Shown here one piece after another: positions 44,173 through 53,667 of a stretch of DNA of 64,000 nt. Position 1 is the first letter of the stretch. The number at the start of each line of letters is the position of its first letter. Made by a program: the position numbers and the translations under genes. The DNA comes from Micrococcales bacterium (GTDB taxonomy: Bacteria > Actinomycetota > Actinomycetes > S36-B12 > UBA10799), in assembly GCA_016719135.1 (NCBI GenBank), contig JADKAV010000006.1:78815-142814 (forward strand), written 5' to 3'. The notes under the pieces were generated by a model, which searched no databases, was not told the origin of the DNA, and was given only the letters and a program-made list of their open reading frames with translations.

Positions 44173-45960
44173 CTACTGCCACCAGCGCCGGTTGTCCTCG
44201 TTTATGTCGGAATACCCTCCCGGCGACTCCCGTTCAGCGGCGATCCGCTCGTCCATGTCGTCGTCATCGGGCAACTGTGGGCGCGCCTTGACGTTGATGC
44301 CCAAGTCCTTCCTCGCCGCCCGCACCCCGGCCGAGATGCTGTGCCACATGCGGCCCTCGCCGAGGCTTTCGACGAAGCCGGACCGGTTGAGAACCTGTCG
44401 GGCCATGTAGAACACGCGCACGAGATACAGCTCCACCCCCTTGGTCGCCAGGCGGTCGCGGATCCGTTCGAGCGCGTCGACGCTGGTGGTGTCGAGTTGG
44501 GATGTCGCTTCGAGGTCCAGCAAAACCGCCTGGACGTCGTCCTGCTGCTCGACCTCGGCCAGCACGCCGTCGGCGATCTGGGTGGCGTTGGCCCAGAACA
44601 GCGGGGAATCCAGCCGGATGACCAGGATTCCGTCGTAGGTCCTTCGTTCCGGGTGGTCACGGATGCTGCCCCAAGCGGCCTTCTCGTCGGGCACCTTGCC
44701 CATGATCTCCAGGTCTATGCGACTCGAGCGGTACACCAGGCCGAGCACCGCGAGGCCGATCGCGGCAAGCAGACCGTAGAGCGGGCCGAAGAGCAGCACA
44801 CCGATCAAGGCGGCGGTCGATGAGGTGAAGTCGTTGCGCCGGATCTGCCGGTAGCGCCGCAACGCCGCGACGTCCATCAGTCCCCATACCGCCTGGATGA
44901 CGATCGCGGACAGGACCGCCTTCGGCAGGTTGGACAGCGCGCCGGCCAGCGAGACGATGGCGACCATTACGATCAGGGCCGTTCCGACGCCGGTGATCTG
45001 GGTGCGGGAGCCCGCCCGTTCGGCCGCGGCGGTCTTCGAAAGCGAACCCGCCACTCCCATGCCGCCGGAGAGACCGGAGCCCAGATTGGCCGCACCGGTC
45101 GCGATCAGTTCCTGGTCGGTGTCGACGGTGTAGTTCCCGCGGGCGGCCAGCAGGCGGGCCGCCGACAGCCCCTCGGCGAGCCCGACCAGTCCCAGCGCCA
45201 GCCCACCGGTCACGATCGGGCCCAGATCTGCGAGGCCGACACCGGGCAATCCGAACGGCGGGAAGCCGGTCGGCACTTCGCCGACCGTCGCGACGCCGCG
45301 CTCGGACAGGTTCCACGCCCCCGACCCAACGATGGCCACGATCAGCACCACCAGACCCCACGGGACCCGGGGTGCCAGCTTCGCGCCGACGAAGAGCACG
45401 GTGAGTGCCCCGAGACCGACGAGCGCGGTCAGCGGGGTGATCTCCCCCAAAGAAGTGAAAATGGACCAGGCCCTTGCGATGACGTCGCCCTGCTCCGGTG
45501 GCATGCCCAGCAGGCTGGGGATCTCCCCGAGAATGATCAGCAGAACCAGCCCGAACACGAAGCCCGTCACGATCGGTCGCGACATGAACTCCGCGGCCCA
45601 GCCGAGCTTCAGCAGCCCACCGATGATCAGACCGACACCGGCCGAGAGCGCCAGGGCCGAGGTCATCGCCACGGCACGGTCGGGATCACCGCCGGAGAGG
45701 TCCGCAACCAGCGATCCGGACAGGACCGACACAGTGGACACCGGCCCGACAACCAGGCGCGGCGACGATCCGAACAGGGCGTACGCGATCAAAGCCAGCG
45801 GAATCGAGTACAACCCGACGAGCACCGGCACGCCCGCGATCGCGGCGTAACCCAGGGACTGCGGCATCGCCAGGGCAGCAACCACCAGTCCGGCCAAGAG
45901 ATCCGGGCCCAGATAGCGGATCGGATAGGTCTTGATCCAACCCACCACCGGCAATCGCAT
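44173..45960 (-). CDS. SulP-family anion transporter with STAS domain
   Basis: 595 residues. About 12 membrane segments occupy 10-415, opening with PDLLAGLVVAALAMPQSLGYAAIAGVPVLVGLYS, the SulP signature. A cytoplasmic STAS domain covers about 430-550 (LVIRLDSPLFWANATQIAD, VLLDLEATSQLDTTSVDALERI). The tail is charged. Family members carry sulfate, bicarbonate or other anions. It is the only clear sulfate/bicarbonate candidate near the carbonic anhydrase, 2.3 kb away, but they are not in an operon. Confidence 0.92.
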   Translation of the reverse strand: MRLPVVGWIKTYPIRYLGPDLLAGLVVAALAMPQSLGYAAIAGVPVLVGLYSIPLALIAYALFGSSPRLVVGPVSTVSVLSGSLVADLSGGDPDRAVAMTSALALSAGVGLIIGGLLKLGWAAEFMSRPIVTGFVFGLVLLIILGEIPSLLGMPPEQGDVIARAWSIFTSLGEITPLTALVGLGALTVLFVGAKLAPRVPWGLVVLIVAIVGSGAWNLSERGVATVGEVPTGFPPFGLPGVGLADLGPIVTGGLALGLVGLAEGLSAARLLAARGNYTVDTDQELIATGAANLGSGLSGGMGVAGSLSKTAAAERAGSRTQITGVGTALIVMVAIVSLAGALSNLPKAVLSAIVIQAVWGLMDVAALRRYRQIRRNDFTSSTAALIGVLLFGPLYGLLAAIGLAVLGLVYRSSRIDLEIMGKVPDEKAAWGSIRDHPERRTYDGILVIRLDSPLFWANATQIADGVLAEVEQQDDVQAVLLDLEATSQLDTTSVDALERIRDRLATKGVELYLVRVFYMARQVLNRSGFVESLGEGRMWHSISAGVRAARKDLGINVKARPQLPDDDDMDERIAAERESPGGYSDINEDNRRWWQ

Positions 45961-46086
45961 TTACGCATCATGACCCATTCATTGCGAGTTCACCCGTTGG
46001 CTACCCACATCGATCAAAAACGGAGGCACGTCACGCGCAGAAATAATTCGTCGCTCAACTAGGTTGTCGCATGCGAGGAGGGCCAC

Positions 46087-46926
46087 ATGGAGATCGCGTT
46101 CGACGAATTCCTGCCCGAGGCTCTGGCGCGCGAGCCGAAACGCAGACCTTGGCGCGACGGCGATCCGCCCCTGCCCGCCCTGTACATCAGCCATGGCGCA
46201 CCCCCGCTGTTCGAGGATCGTGCGTGGATCGACGAACTGTCCGCGTGGGCCGACCGCTTGCCCGCGCCTCGTGCAATTCTGATCGTGTCCGCGCATTGGG
46301 AGACAGCCCCTCTGAGCCTGTCGGCGGTGAGCCCGGCAGAACTCGTCTACGACTTCGGTGGTTTCGATCCGCGCTACTACCGGATGCGCTACGATACCCC
46401 GGATGCCACCGCGCTGGCCCGCGACGTGGTCGCGTCATTGTCGGGAATCGACGTGCACCAACACGCCTCGCGCGGACTGGACCACGGCGCGTGGGTCCCT
46501 CTGAAGGTCATGTACCCCGCCGGCGACATACCCGTGTTGCAACTGAGTCTGCCCACCGCTGACCCAGCTCACCTGATGCGACTGGGACGCCGCCTTCGAT
46601 CACTGCGCGAGCACGGCGTTCTTGTGATCGGGTCCGGCTTCATGACTCACGGCCTGCCGTTTCTGACCCCCGACATGGTCCGCACGGGAACAGTCCCAGG
46701 CTGGTCGCGGGAGTTCGACGCGTGGGCTGACGAGGCACTTGCCCGTGGCGATCTCGACGAGCTGTCCGCTTTTCGCGATCACGCCCCCGGCATGCCCTAC
46801 GCGCACCCGAGCGTCGAACACTTCACACCCCTGTTCGTGACGCTCGGTGCTGCCACCGCAGACATCACAACAGCCATCGACGGTTTCTTCTGGGGATTGT
46901 CGAAGCGTTCGCTGCAGGTGGCCTGA
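46087..46926 (+). CDS. LigB/DODA-type class III extradiol dioxygenase
   Basis: 279 residues. LYISHGAPPLFED (His near 36), ILIVSAHWET (His near 74), HGAWVPLKVMYP and SVEHFTPLFVTLGA hold the histidines of the metal site, as in 4,5-DOPA dioxygenase. A ribosome site (GAGGAGG) precedes the ATG. Family enzymes open catechol rings; an aromatic substrate is likely but unknown. Followed at once by the end of the convergent pseudogene. Confidence 0.9.
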   Translation: MEIAFDEFLPEALAREPKRRPWRDGDPPLPALYISHGAPPLFEDRAWIDELSAWADRLPAPRAILIVSAHWETAPLSLSAVSPAELVYDFGGFDPRYYRMRYDTPDATALARDVVASLSGIDVHQHASRGLDHGAWVPLKVMYPAGDIPVLQLSLPTADPAHLMRLGRRLRSLREHGVLVIGSGFMTHGLPFLTPDMVRTGTVPGWSREFDAWADEALARGDLDELSAFRDHAPGMPYAHPSVEHFTPLFVTLGAATADITTAIDGFFWGLSKRSLQVA

Positions 46927-46932
46927 GGGGCA

Positions 46933-48164
46933 CTACGCCGCGTCTGTCACGTCCCGGTCGAATCTGATCGTGCCGGTACCTGTGGGCAGTTCACCGTCAG
47001 GAATGGGGAAGGAGATGACAGACAGGTGCTCCCAGGAGTCGACTTTCGTCACGTGTGCGGTGCGATTGTTGCGGTCGAGGGTGGCCGTGGCCCCGATCTC
47101 GACCCACACGAGCTGATCGTCTTCGGTGACTTTCGTCGTGCACTCCCAAGGACCATCCACCTTGATCTACTGGTAGTGCAGATTCACCCGGGCCGAAAAC
47201 CCGACGGTGAACTTCCTGTTCGCCACCCGGAAGCCCCGGCCATTCCTGGCCGCGGTCAGCGCGCCATCGAACCCCGCGCGTGCCGGCCCGAGAATCCGAT
47301 GGTCCAGGTGGTCACTGAGTTCTCACACGTCGCGCCCGCCGGGATCGTCTCCACGGCAGTCCTCTTCAGCGTGGTGTGCGGCTTCTTCTTCGCGCTGTGA
47401 AAACCTCCGGCATCCCCGGAGTTGTACCAAATCGCCTTCGCGTTGCTGACAGTCGCCGAGAAGTCGAACCGCTGCGAGTTCCCGTACTGGTCGGCTTTGT
47501 AGAAATGCCCGGCAACCGTCATTGCGGTGCTTCGGACTAGGGGGGAGTCTCTGGTCGGTGAGGTGTTTGCTGGCCGCGGGCGGTGTCGGTGGTGGCCGCG
47601 GGCTTTTCTCGAAACGACTGCTGACCAGCGGTTCGGTCCAGCCTGGCCATCACATGAGGGCCACCGGTCGCACCCTCGGCTCCGCTGCGGCCCCCATCTG
47701 ATGGGAGAAATGGGACATAAGCCCCCAGAAGGCCCGCCGTGGCCATCACATCGGGGCCGCCGAGGGCCTCACCGCCCCCGCCGCGGCCCTCATGTGATGG
47801 CGGTGAGCGGTAGATGCTCTGGTGGCAGGGGCGTCTGCGAGCCATTGGCCACGTGGGGCTGTGACTGGCATGCCGTCCACGACAGGATGCTGGTCTACGG
47901 TCAACTGCTGGTCGACGATCCCGAGCGGATCGGCCCGATCCAGACGACCGGGAAGGACCAGACGCTGTCCAACCGGGGTCGGGGGAGTACCGCACCCAGC
48001 AGCGGGCGACCACGTTCGACTCCCCCCTGAAATCCGAAGGGCCACATTGGGCCCTTGACCCGTGCTGGTTGTGGTCGGGCCGCCGGCGCCTGTGCCATTG
48101 CTGGCATCGCGCAGACGAGCGCGAGCACCCCCGCCGTCCCTACGGCCATCGCTGTCTTGATCAT
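46933..48164 (-). pseudogene. secreted-protein gene broken by an element, a frameshift and a stop
   Basis: Read right to left, it starts with a clear signal peptide (MIKTAMAVGTAGVLALV...AMAQAP) at 48164 and reaches ARVKGPM, where the ISL3-derived copy C (47526-48043) interrupts it. Past the element the frame resumes as TVAGHFYKADQYGNSQRF; deleting the element plus one CAATG copy joins the two exactly in frame. One missing G in the run at 47272-47275 then shifts the frame (ARGFDGALTAARNG follows after correction). An in-frame TAG at 47167-47169 precedes the last 75 residues. The product was a small secreted beta-rich protein of unknown role. Confidence 0.82.
47526..48043 (+). mobile_element. 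ISL3-family-derived degenerate element, copy C
   Basis: 518 bp with ends GGTGCTTCGGACTAGGGG and (reverse complement) GGCCCTTCGGATTTCAGGGG. It lacks the zinc-ribbon part found in A and B and shares with copy D the same shortened left arm (GGTGAGGTGTTTGCTGGCC). It keeps the two hairpins and the GCDWHAVHDRMLVYGQLLVD fragment. Its flanks share CATTG (GTCATTGC left, ACATTGGG right), a decayed or shifted target repeat. It sits inside a secreted-protein gene. Confidence 0.87.
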
Positions 48165-48227
48165 GGCGGCCCCCCGTCAGGAGGCCGACTGCACACCGGC
48201 CTGAGCACTCAGATGATCTTTACGAGA

Positions 48228-49067
48228 CTAGATCTCCAGAAGTCGACGGATATACACCGAGGTCACGACTTGCTCCAGGAATCCCGCGGTCTCATCCGGG
48301 CCTGGCGGCGAGGACAGGCCGGGTCGCCATTCGTCGTGCTGGTTGGGGAGGCCGACCAGGCGGCTGGCCAGGTCATAGACCCCGAAGGCGACTCCGAGCC
48401 CCTCGTGAAGGTGATCGGCGAAAATCCGCCGCACAGCGTCGCCGGCGATCGCTGTATTCAACACCACAGATGCGTCCAGCAGCGCGTCGGAGAAGCCGGG
48501 CCGGTCGACCACGCTTGCCCCGTAGTGCGCACGCAACGCCATGTCCGCCGCCCGCACGGCCGGGGTCACTGCATCCACAATGCCGCGCAGCGGAAGGTTC
48601 GCCGACAGGCCGACATAACTGGCTGGGTCGAGATACGTGTCCATAGCCGCTCGAGCCGCTCCGCATCCGGTGTGCCCAACGACGGCGATCGCACGCAGCG
48701 TCGGCAGGTTGGTGACCGCGAAATCGATGCTGCCAACAGATGCTCCGTCGAGCACGTTGCCTGCCACGCGCACCGCGAAGACGTCGTTGGCCGACTGGGA
48801 GAAGACCAGTTCCAACGGCACTCGGGCGTCCGCGCAGCCCAATAGCGCGGCACTGGGCGTCTGGAGCGGCGCGATGCCCGGAACCTGTCCGAATCCGAGT
48901 TCCTCGGCAGCCACCGGGATGACGTAGCGGCCGTGCCCTCCGTCGCGACCGAGGTCCGCGAAAGCTCGGTTTCCCCGTTGCAGCGAGAAGAACGCCTCCT
49001 CGGCCGTGGCGGGTTCTGCCCTTCGCGCAGGAGCATCCGGGTCGTACTGCCAAGTGATCTCGATCAT
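48228..49067 (-). CDS. beta-carbonic anhydrase-like protein
   Basis: 279 residues. Zinc ligands are C78 in CADAR (with D80 and R82), H132 and C135 in GHTGCGA, the full active set of beta-carbonic anhydrases, which interconvert CO2 and bicarbonate. It is longer than the usual 200-220 residues, with extra N-terminal (1-25) and helical C-terminal parts. The C-terminal LEQVVTSVYIRRLLEI suggests dimer contacts. A ribosome site precedes the ATG at 49067. It follows the MFS gene by 25 bases. Confidence 0.88.
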   Translation of the reverse strand: MIEITWQYDPDAPARRAEPATAEEAFFSLQRGNRAFADLGRDGGHGRYVIPVAAEELGFGQVPGIAPLQTPSAALLGCADARVPLELVFSQSANDVFAVRVAGNVLDGASVGSIDFAVTNLPTLRAIAVVGHTGCGAARAAMDTYLDPASYVGLSANLPLRGIVDAVTPAVRAADMALRAHYGASVVDRPGFSDALLDASVVLNTAIAGDAVRRIFADHLHEGLGVAFGVYDLASRLVGLPNQHDEWRPGLSSPPGPDETAGFLEQVVTSVYIRRLLEI

Positions 49068-49092
49068 GATTCATTCTCCCGTGCGCCGTGGC

Positions 49093-50616
49093 TCAGTGCT
49101 GCACCATCTCATTGACCGCACCATCTCGGCCTGGGAGCAGTCGCCACGTCACGACGGCCCCGAGGATCAGGACCATTGCACCGGCCAGGGTCGTTACCCG
49201 CAGCGCATCGCTGAACGCCACCTGGACGGCATCAGTCAGGGCCATCGTCAGTTGATCGGGCAAGCCGGCCATCGCCTCGAATGCCTCGCCCGGTGACTCG
49301 TTGGCCGCCGCAGCCACCCGTTCGGGCACTCCCTCTGGCACGCGCAATGTCCCTTGGTAGACCGCGGTGAGGATGCTTCCGAGCAGAGCGATCCCCAGCG
49401 CGGTGCCGAGTTCGTAGCCCGTTTCCGAGACCGCTGAGGCCGCACCCGCGCGGTCCTTGGGAGCCACCGCGAGCACCGTGTCGGACGCGATGGTCAACGC
49501 CACTCCGTCGCCTGCGCCGATCAGGATCAGCGGCACGGCGAAGAAGAGGTACTGGTCGGAATCGAGGACGAGTGCGACTCCAGCCATGCCCAGACCCACG
49601 GCCAACAAGCCGACTGCGACGGCGGGACCGCGGCCGAAGCGGCGCATGATGTTACCGGCGATCAGTGCGGCCACCAGCGCGGCCAATGTTGCGGGCAACT
49701 CGAACAAGCCGGCCTGCAGCGGTTCCAGGCCCTTGATGAACTGCAGGTACTGGGAGAAGAAGAACAGTGCCCCGGCCAGACCGAACACCGACAGCAACGT
49801 CGCGAGCACCGCACCGGTGAACGGCGCGCTGGCGAACAGGCGGACATCCACCAGGGGATGTTCCAAGCGCTTCTGCCGCAAGACGAACCACGTCAGGCAC
49901 ACAACGCCGATGACACCCGCGGTGAAGTAGCCGACCTCAAAGCCCCGGATGGCCGTCTCCTTGATCGCATAGACCACACCGAGGATCCCGACCATCGACA
50001 GCACCACCGAGAGCAGGTCCAGCCTGCCCGGTGCCGGGTCTTTGGATTCGCGCAATGCGGGCAGGCCGATCAGCAGCACCAGCGCCATGATCGGCACATT
50101 GACCAGGAACACCGAACCCCACCAGAAGTACTGCAGCAACGCACCGCCGAACAGCGGGCCCGCCGCCGCCCCGGCCGCACCCATGGCGCTCCACACCCCG
50201 ATCGCGAAGCTTCGTTCGGCCGTGTCGTTGAACGTCGAGCGCAGGAGGGCCAAGGTGGAGGGCATCAACGTGGCGCCTGCGACACCGAGCAGCGCCCGGT
50301 AGACGATGAGCATCTCGGCGTTCGCGGAGTAGGCCGCACCCACGGAGATGAGCGCGAACAGCGAACCGCCGAACAACAGCAGCCGCTTTCGGCCGAACCG
50401 GTCACCCAGATTGCCCATGGTGATCAGCAACCCCGCGAGCACGAACGAGTAGATGTCACCGATCCACAGGACCTGCGAGGCGGTGGGTTGCAGGTCTCGC
50501 ACAATGCTCGGCGTGGCCAGGCTCAACACCGTGCCGTCCACAGCCACCAGGAAGACCGCCAGGCCCATCGCCCCCAGCGCCCACCATCGCCGTGGGTCCT
50601 TGCCGTCGGCCTTCAT
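49093..50616 (-). CDS. MFS drug exporter, EmrB/QacA-like (14-helix)
   Basis: 507 residues from the ATG at 50616, preceded by GGGAGG. Motif A lies in the loop after helix 2 (LGDRFGRKRLLLFG), motif C in helix 5 is GAAGAAAGPLFGG, and LAVFLVAVDGTVLSLATPSIVRDL is the standard opening of the DHA2 group. It would export toxic compounds using protons. Upstream of and cotranscribed with the carbonic anhydrase. Confidence 0.92.
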   Translation of the reverse strand: MKADGKDPRRWWALGAMGLAVFLVAVDGTVLSLATPSIVRDLQPTASQVLWIGDIYSFVLAGLLITMGNLGDRFGRKRLLLFGGSLFALISVGAAYSANAEMLIVYRALLGVAGATLMPSTLALLRSTFNDTAERSFAIGVWSAMGAAGAAAGPLFGGALLQYFWWGSVFLVNVPIMALVLLIGLPALRESKDPAPGRLDLLSVVLSMVGILGVVYAIKETAIRGFEVGYFTAGVIGVVCLTWFVLRQKRLEHPLVDVRLFASAPFTGAVLATLLSVFGLAGALFFFSQYLQFIKGLEPLQAGLFELPATLAALVAALIAGNIMRRFGRGPAVAVGLLAVGLGMAGVALVLDSDQYLFFAVPLILIGAGDGVALTIASDTVLAVAPKDRAGAASAVSETGYELGTALGIALLGSILTAVYQGTLRVPEGVPERVAAAANESPGEAFEAMAGLPDQLTMALTDAVQVAFSDALRVTTLAGAMVLILGAVVTWRLLPGRDGAVNEMVQH

Positions 50617-50713
50617 CGGTCCTCCCGCGGCAAGGCTAGGGGGCGACACGGCAGGGTTGCCGACCAGGCTCAAGATGCCTGCGGAACTGCCAATGCAGAT
50701 TGGTCGGTCGGGC

Positions 50714-51055
50714 TCAAACGGTCGGTTCTGGCTGGGCCTGCGCCGTGTCGATCACCTTCGCACGGGTGGTCTTACCCTTGCGAATCGTGATCTTCTTCCG
50801 GCTCACCTTGCAGGAGCTGGGCCGGGCCTGCAGACGGTAGCGACCGACCGGCAGTTCCATCCGGCCGCGGGTGGGCACGGTCTTCTTGTACCGACCTTTG
50901 ACGACCCGGGCCAGACACCCCTCGTCGACGCGGATCTTTGCGTGTCCGGTGATGACGATGGTGGTGGGCACAGAGTTGGGCTCGACGGCGGAGGCGGGCG
51001 TGATCAACGACGCCACGACGACGGTCCCGAGCATCACACCGACGGTCCTGAACAT
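50714..51055 (-). CDS. small secreted basic protein of unknown function
   Basis: 113 residues from the ATG at 51055, preceded by GGGAGGCAGC. A signal peptide covers about 1-22 (VVVASLITPASAVE). The mature part has repeated basic, beta-rich stretches (GRYKKTVPTRGRMELPVGRYRLQARPS and SRKKITIRKGKTTRAKV) and two cysteines. No family recognised. Confidence 0.7.
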   Translation of the reverse strand: MFRTVGVMLGTVVVASLITPASAVEPNSVPTTIVITGHAKIRVDEGCLARVVKGRYKKTVPTRGRMELPVGRYRLQARPSSCKVSRKKITIRKGKTTRAKVIDTAQAQPEPTV

Positions 51056-51183
51056 GCTGCCTCCCGAATCCAGGGTAATCCCTTGGCCAGGTGAGCGGGT
51101 CACGGTTTTATGCCGATTCTGGCTGGCCGATCCTGTGGAGAATTCGGCTGACGAGTCCCTGTGGCACGGCACCGCCCCGCGCA

Positions 51184-51306
51184 GAGGTTGGAGTCAGGTA
51201 CAGGCGTTGGACAAGAGCACAGGCGTTGGAGATCCGCGCTCGGTCCTTGTCTCACGCCGGTACCGATCTCCAACGGATGCACACAACTCCAACGCCTGTG
51301 GCACAG
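51184..51306. repeat. GTTGGA/TCCAAC-rich element, family 2, copy at the exonuclease end
   Basis: Left half GGTTGGAGTC...GGCGTTGGACAAGAGCAC...GGCGTTGGAGATC, right half CCGATCTCCAACGG...CAACTCCAACGCC: an imperfect palindrome aligned with copies at 11985-12113 and 31153-31419. It fills most of the 284-bp gap between the small secreted-protein gene and the exonuclease stop. Confidence 0.8.
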
Positions 51307-51339
51307 CACGGCAGCACCGCACCTCAGCGCGAGCACCCG

Positions 51340-52725
51340 CTACCCGCCCACCGCCATCCGCCGCGCCAACTCCGTGGCAGCGCTGGCGTCGATGGCATCG
51401 CCGAGGGTGATCACCCCGCGCTGCTCCAGAACCGTGATCATGCGTACCAGCACCTCCGCGGTGGCCAGGGCATCCCCCAGCGCGGTGTGCCGACCGAACA
51501 CCTCCACGCCGTAGCGCTCACACACGTAGTCCAAGCCGTGGCGGGCCTCGGGGTCGGGTTCGAGAACCGCCGAGAGAAGCATCGTGTCGATCGTCAAGGG
51601 TTCCAGCGGCACACCTGCGGACTGCGCCACCGGGTGCAGGAAGCCGAAGTCGAAACTCGCATGATGTGCGACGAGCACCGAGTCAGCTGCGTATGTGGCG
51701 AACTGGCCGACAACGTGCTCCGGCCCGGCAGCATCGGCGACCATCTCGTCGGTGATGCCGTGGAAACTCGTCGAGAGTTCGGGGATCCGCCGCCCCGGAT
51801 TGATCAACGCGTCGAATGTGTCGTCCGCGCGCACCACACCCCCGTCGACGCGTACGGCGCCGATCGCCACCAGCCGGTCACCGGCCTCTACGTGAAGGCC
51901 GGTGGTTTCGCAGTCGACCACTGTGAACACGATGTCGGACAGCGGGGTGTGCAACCACTGCTCGCGTGACGGCACCGGCCGGGAGGGCCGGGACAGGTCC
52001 ACGCTCAGACCGACCACCGGCCCGGGAGCGTCCTCAGCCGCGGGGTTCCCGACGATCAACACCATTGCCGGCTCGTCGTGCCCGGTGATCCGGACCAGCC
52101 GGATGGCCGTTTCACCCACCACCGCGCGTGGACGTTCTCCGGCGAGAGCCCTGGTCAGCAGCGGCACGAAGTCCTCGGCGTCGAACACCCCGAAGATGCT
52201 GCGGCCAGCAGCGATCGGGATGCGCCCGATCAGTGCAGCGCGGGCGGCGGGGTTCACCAGCAGGATCCGGCCACGGTCGTCGACGACTCCAACGGGCACG
52301 TCCAGGCCGGACAGGACCGCAAGCAGACTGTCACGCTCCAGACGCAGCTCGGCGTGTGCGGCCGCCAGCTGCGAGGACAAGCGCGCTTCAGCGCTCGCGT
52401 GCCGTTCGGCCAGCGTGTTCACGGCACGCTCGGTGGCCGTGTCCCCGGGCAGGCGGTGGTCCGGATTGACGTCCGCGATCATCTGCACGGCGTGGGCGGT
52501 GCGCTCGTCAAGGCGCTGCTCCGATCGCCACGTGCGCCAGGAGATCCAGCCGATCAAGCCGATCAGCAGGATCAGTCCGATCGCAAGCACGAAGACCTCG
52601 CCGCCCAGGGTGTCGATCAGCGCCAGCCGCGAGTCGGGCGGCAGATCGGCCATGACCACCGCCGCCGTGAGCGCCGGGATCAGGGTCGCGACAAGGATCA
52701 GCGCACCGACCTTCCACTTCGTCAT
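51340..52725 (-). CDS. membrane-anchored PAS plus DEDDh 3'-5' exonuclease
   Basis: 461 residues. Two membrane helices (about 7-26 and 43-63), a HAMP-like charged linker (66-130), a PAS-like domain (131-235; VPVGVVDDRGRILLVNPAARAAL) and a DnaQ/RNase T-type exonuclease (about 262-450). The exonuclease has VVDCETTG (D271, E273), AHHASFDFGFL and the HTALGDALATAEVL end with His and Asp. Such proteins accompany DUF294 and SSS genes; their substrate (RNA, DNA or a small nucleotide) is unknown. Last gene of the six-gene module. Confidence 0.85.
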   Translation of the reverse strand: MTKWKVGALILVATLIPALTAAVVMADLPPDSRLALIDTLGGEVFVLAIGLILLIGLIGWISWRTWRSEQRLDERTAHAVQMIADVNPDHRLPGDTATERAVNTLAERHASAEARLSSQLAAAHAELRLERDSLLAVLSGLDVPVGVVDDRGRILLVNPAARAALIGRIPIAAGRSIFGVFDAEDFVPLLTRALAGERPRAVVGETAIRLVRITGHDEPAMVLIVGNPAAEDAPGPVVGLSVDLSRPSRPVPSREQWLHTPLSDIVFTVVDCETTGLHVEAGDRLVAIGAVRVDGGVVRADDTFDALINPGRRIPELSTSFHGITDEMVADAAGPEHVVGQFATYAADSVLVAHHASFDFGFLHPVAQSAGVPLEPLTIDTMLLSAVLEPDPEARHGLDYVCERYGVEVFGRHTALGDALATAEVLVRMITVLEQRGVITLGDAIDASAATELARRMAVGG

Positions 52726-52734
52726 CAGTGCTCC

Positions 52735-53667
52735 CTACAGGTCAGTCCGGAAAATCACGGAGGTAACCGACTGGGCGGTCTTGATGGCACGGAATGCCTC
52801 GCGCAGAGCCTCCTGCTGGTCGTCGTAGTAATCCTCGATCAGCACCGTGTCGGTGACGTACTCGCGGGCGCCGATCTGCCGCAACTGGTGGCGCAGGCGG
52901 GTGGACGTGAGCCTTCGGTAGGCGTCGCGCAGCCGCTGGGTCAACTCGTCGCTGAGCACCCCGGCGGCGGCCGCGGCGGCCAGCCGCTCATCGGTGCCGA
53001 CCGCCGTGGACCGCGCCCGCAGCCCGTAGAGCCGGGCCAGCAGGACGACCGGCGCCAGACCCGTCTTCTTGAGGTCCACCGGACCCTTGGGCAGCCTGCC
53101 GAAGGTCAGCAGGGGCGTGGGGAAGGAGATCGCCGCCAGCGCCAGTCCGTGCAGCAGCCGCACCGACGTCGCCCCGGCTGCCAGGGTGCGCGCCGCCGGC
53201 CCGATGTCCACACCTGCTGTGAGCGCCCGCAGGTCGAGGAAGACGTCGGCGTCCACGACCGCGTCCGGTGTCGGCGCTTGCACCCGCTCGCGCAGGATCG
53301 CCTGCCATTGGTCCACCGAGTAGGACCAGCGATCGGCCATGTAGCCGCCGTCACAGGGGCGCATCCCAAACTCCACAAGCCCCTGGATGACCGCAGCCGC
53401 CAGATCCGCGGCATAAGTGGTCGATGCGGCCGCCTCGGTCTCCCAGAACAGGGCATGGTCCTGGTCGCTGGCGCAGTGCAACTCGCGGCGCGCATGGGAT
53501 CCCAGCGTGACCCAGCTGAAGCGCGACGGCGGTGGGCCAGCCTCGTGGACGAAACCGTCGATCAGGATCCGTGTGCGGGCGTCGGCCGCGTCGGAGAGTT
53601 GCTGGCCGACCGGCACAGCCCAGTCGACCTCGCGCGCTGCCGCCACCAGCCCCACCTGACCGGTCAC
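52735..53667 (-). CDS. DUF294 nucleotidyltransferase-like protein, short form
   Basis: 310 residues from a GTG at 53667 that overlaps the symporter stop (GTGA). The nucleotidyltransferase core is WVTLGSHARRELHCASDQDHALFW, with the Gly-Ser helix and the DxD metal pair (DQD). A C-terminal DUF294_C helical domain follows. Unlike most relatives, which carry cyclic-nucleotide and CBS domains in front, this one starts directly with the transferase region. Related to GlnD-type uridylyltransferases. The target is unknown, possibly a partner of the symporter. Confidence 0.85.
   Translation of the reverse strand: MTGQVGLVAAAREVDWAVPVGQQLSDAADARTRILIDGFVHEAGPPPSRFSWVTLGSHARRELHCASDQDHALFWETEAAASTTYAADLAAAVIQGLVEFGMRPCDGGYMADRWSYSVDQWQAILRERVQAPTPDAVVDADVFLDLRALTAGVDIGPAARTLAAGATSVRLLHGLALAAISFPTPLLTFGRLPKGPVDLKKTGLAPVVLLARLYGLRARSTAVGTDERLAAAAAAGVLSDELTQRLRDAYRRLTSTRLRHQLRQIGAREYVTDTVLIEDYYDDQQEALREAFRAIKTAQSVTSVIFRTDL

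Noticed and set aside
48228..50616. Carbonic anhydrase plus exporter as a carbon-concentrating system with SulP
   Set aside because: The SulP gene is over 2 kb away, with other genes and opposite-strand units between; there is no operon and no carboxysome gene.
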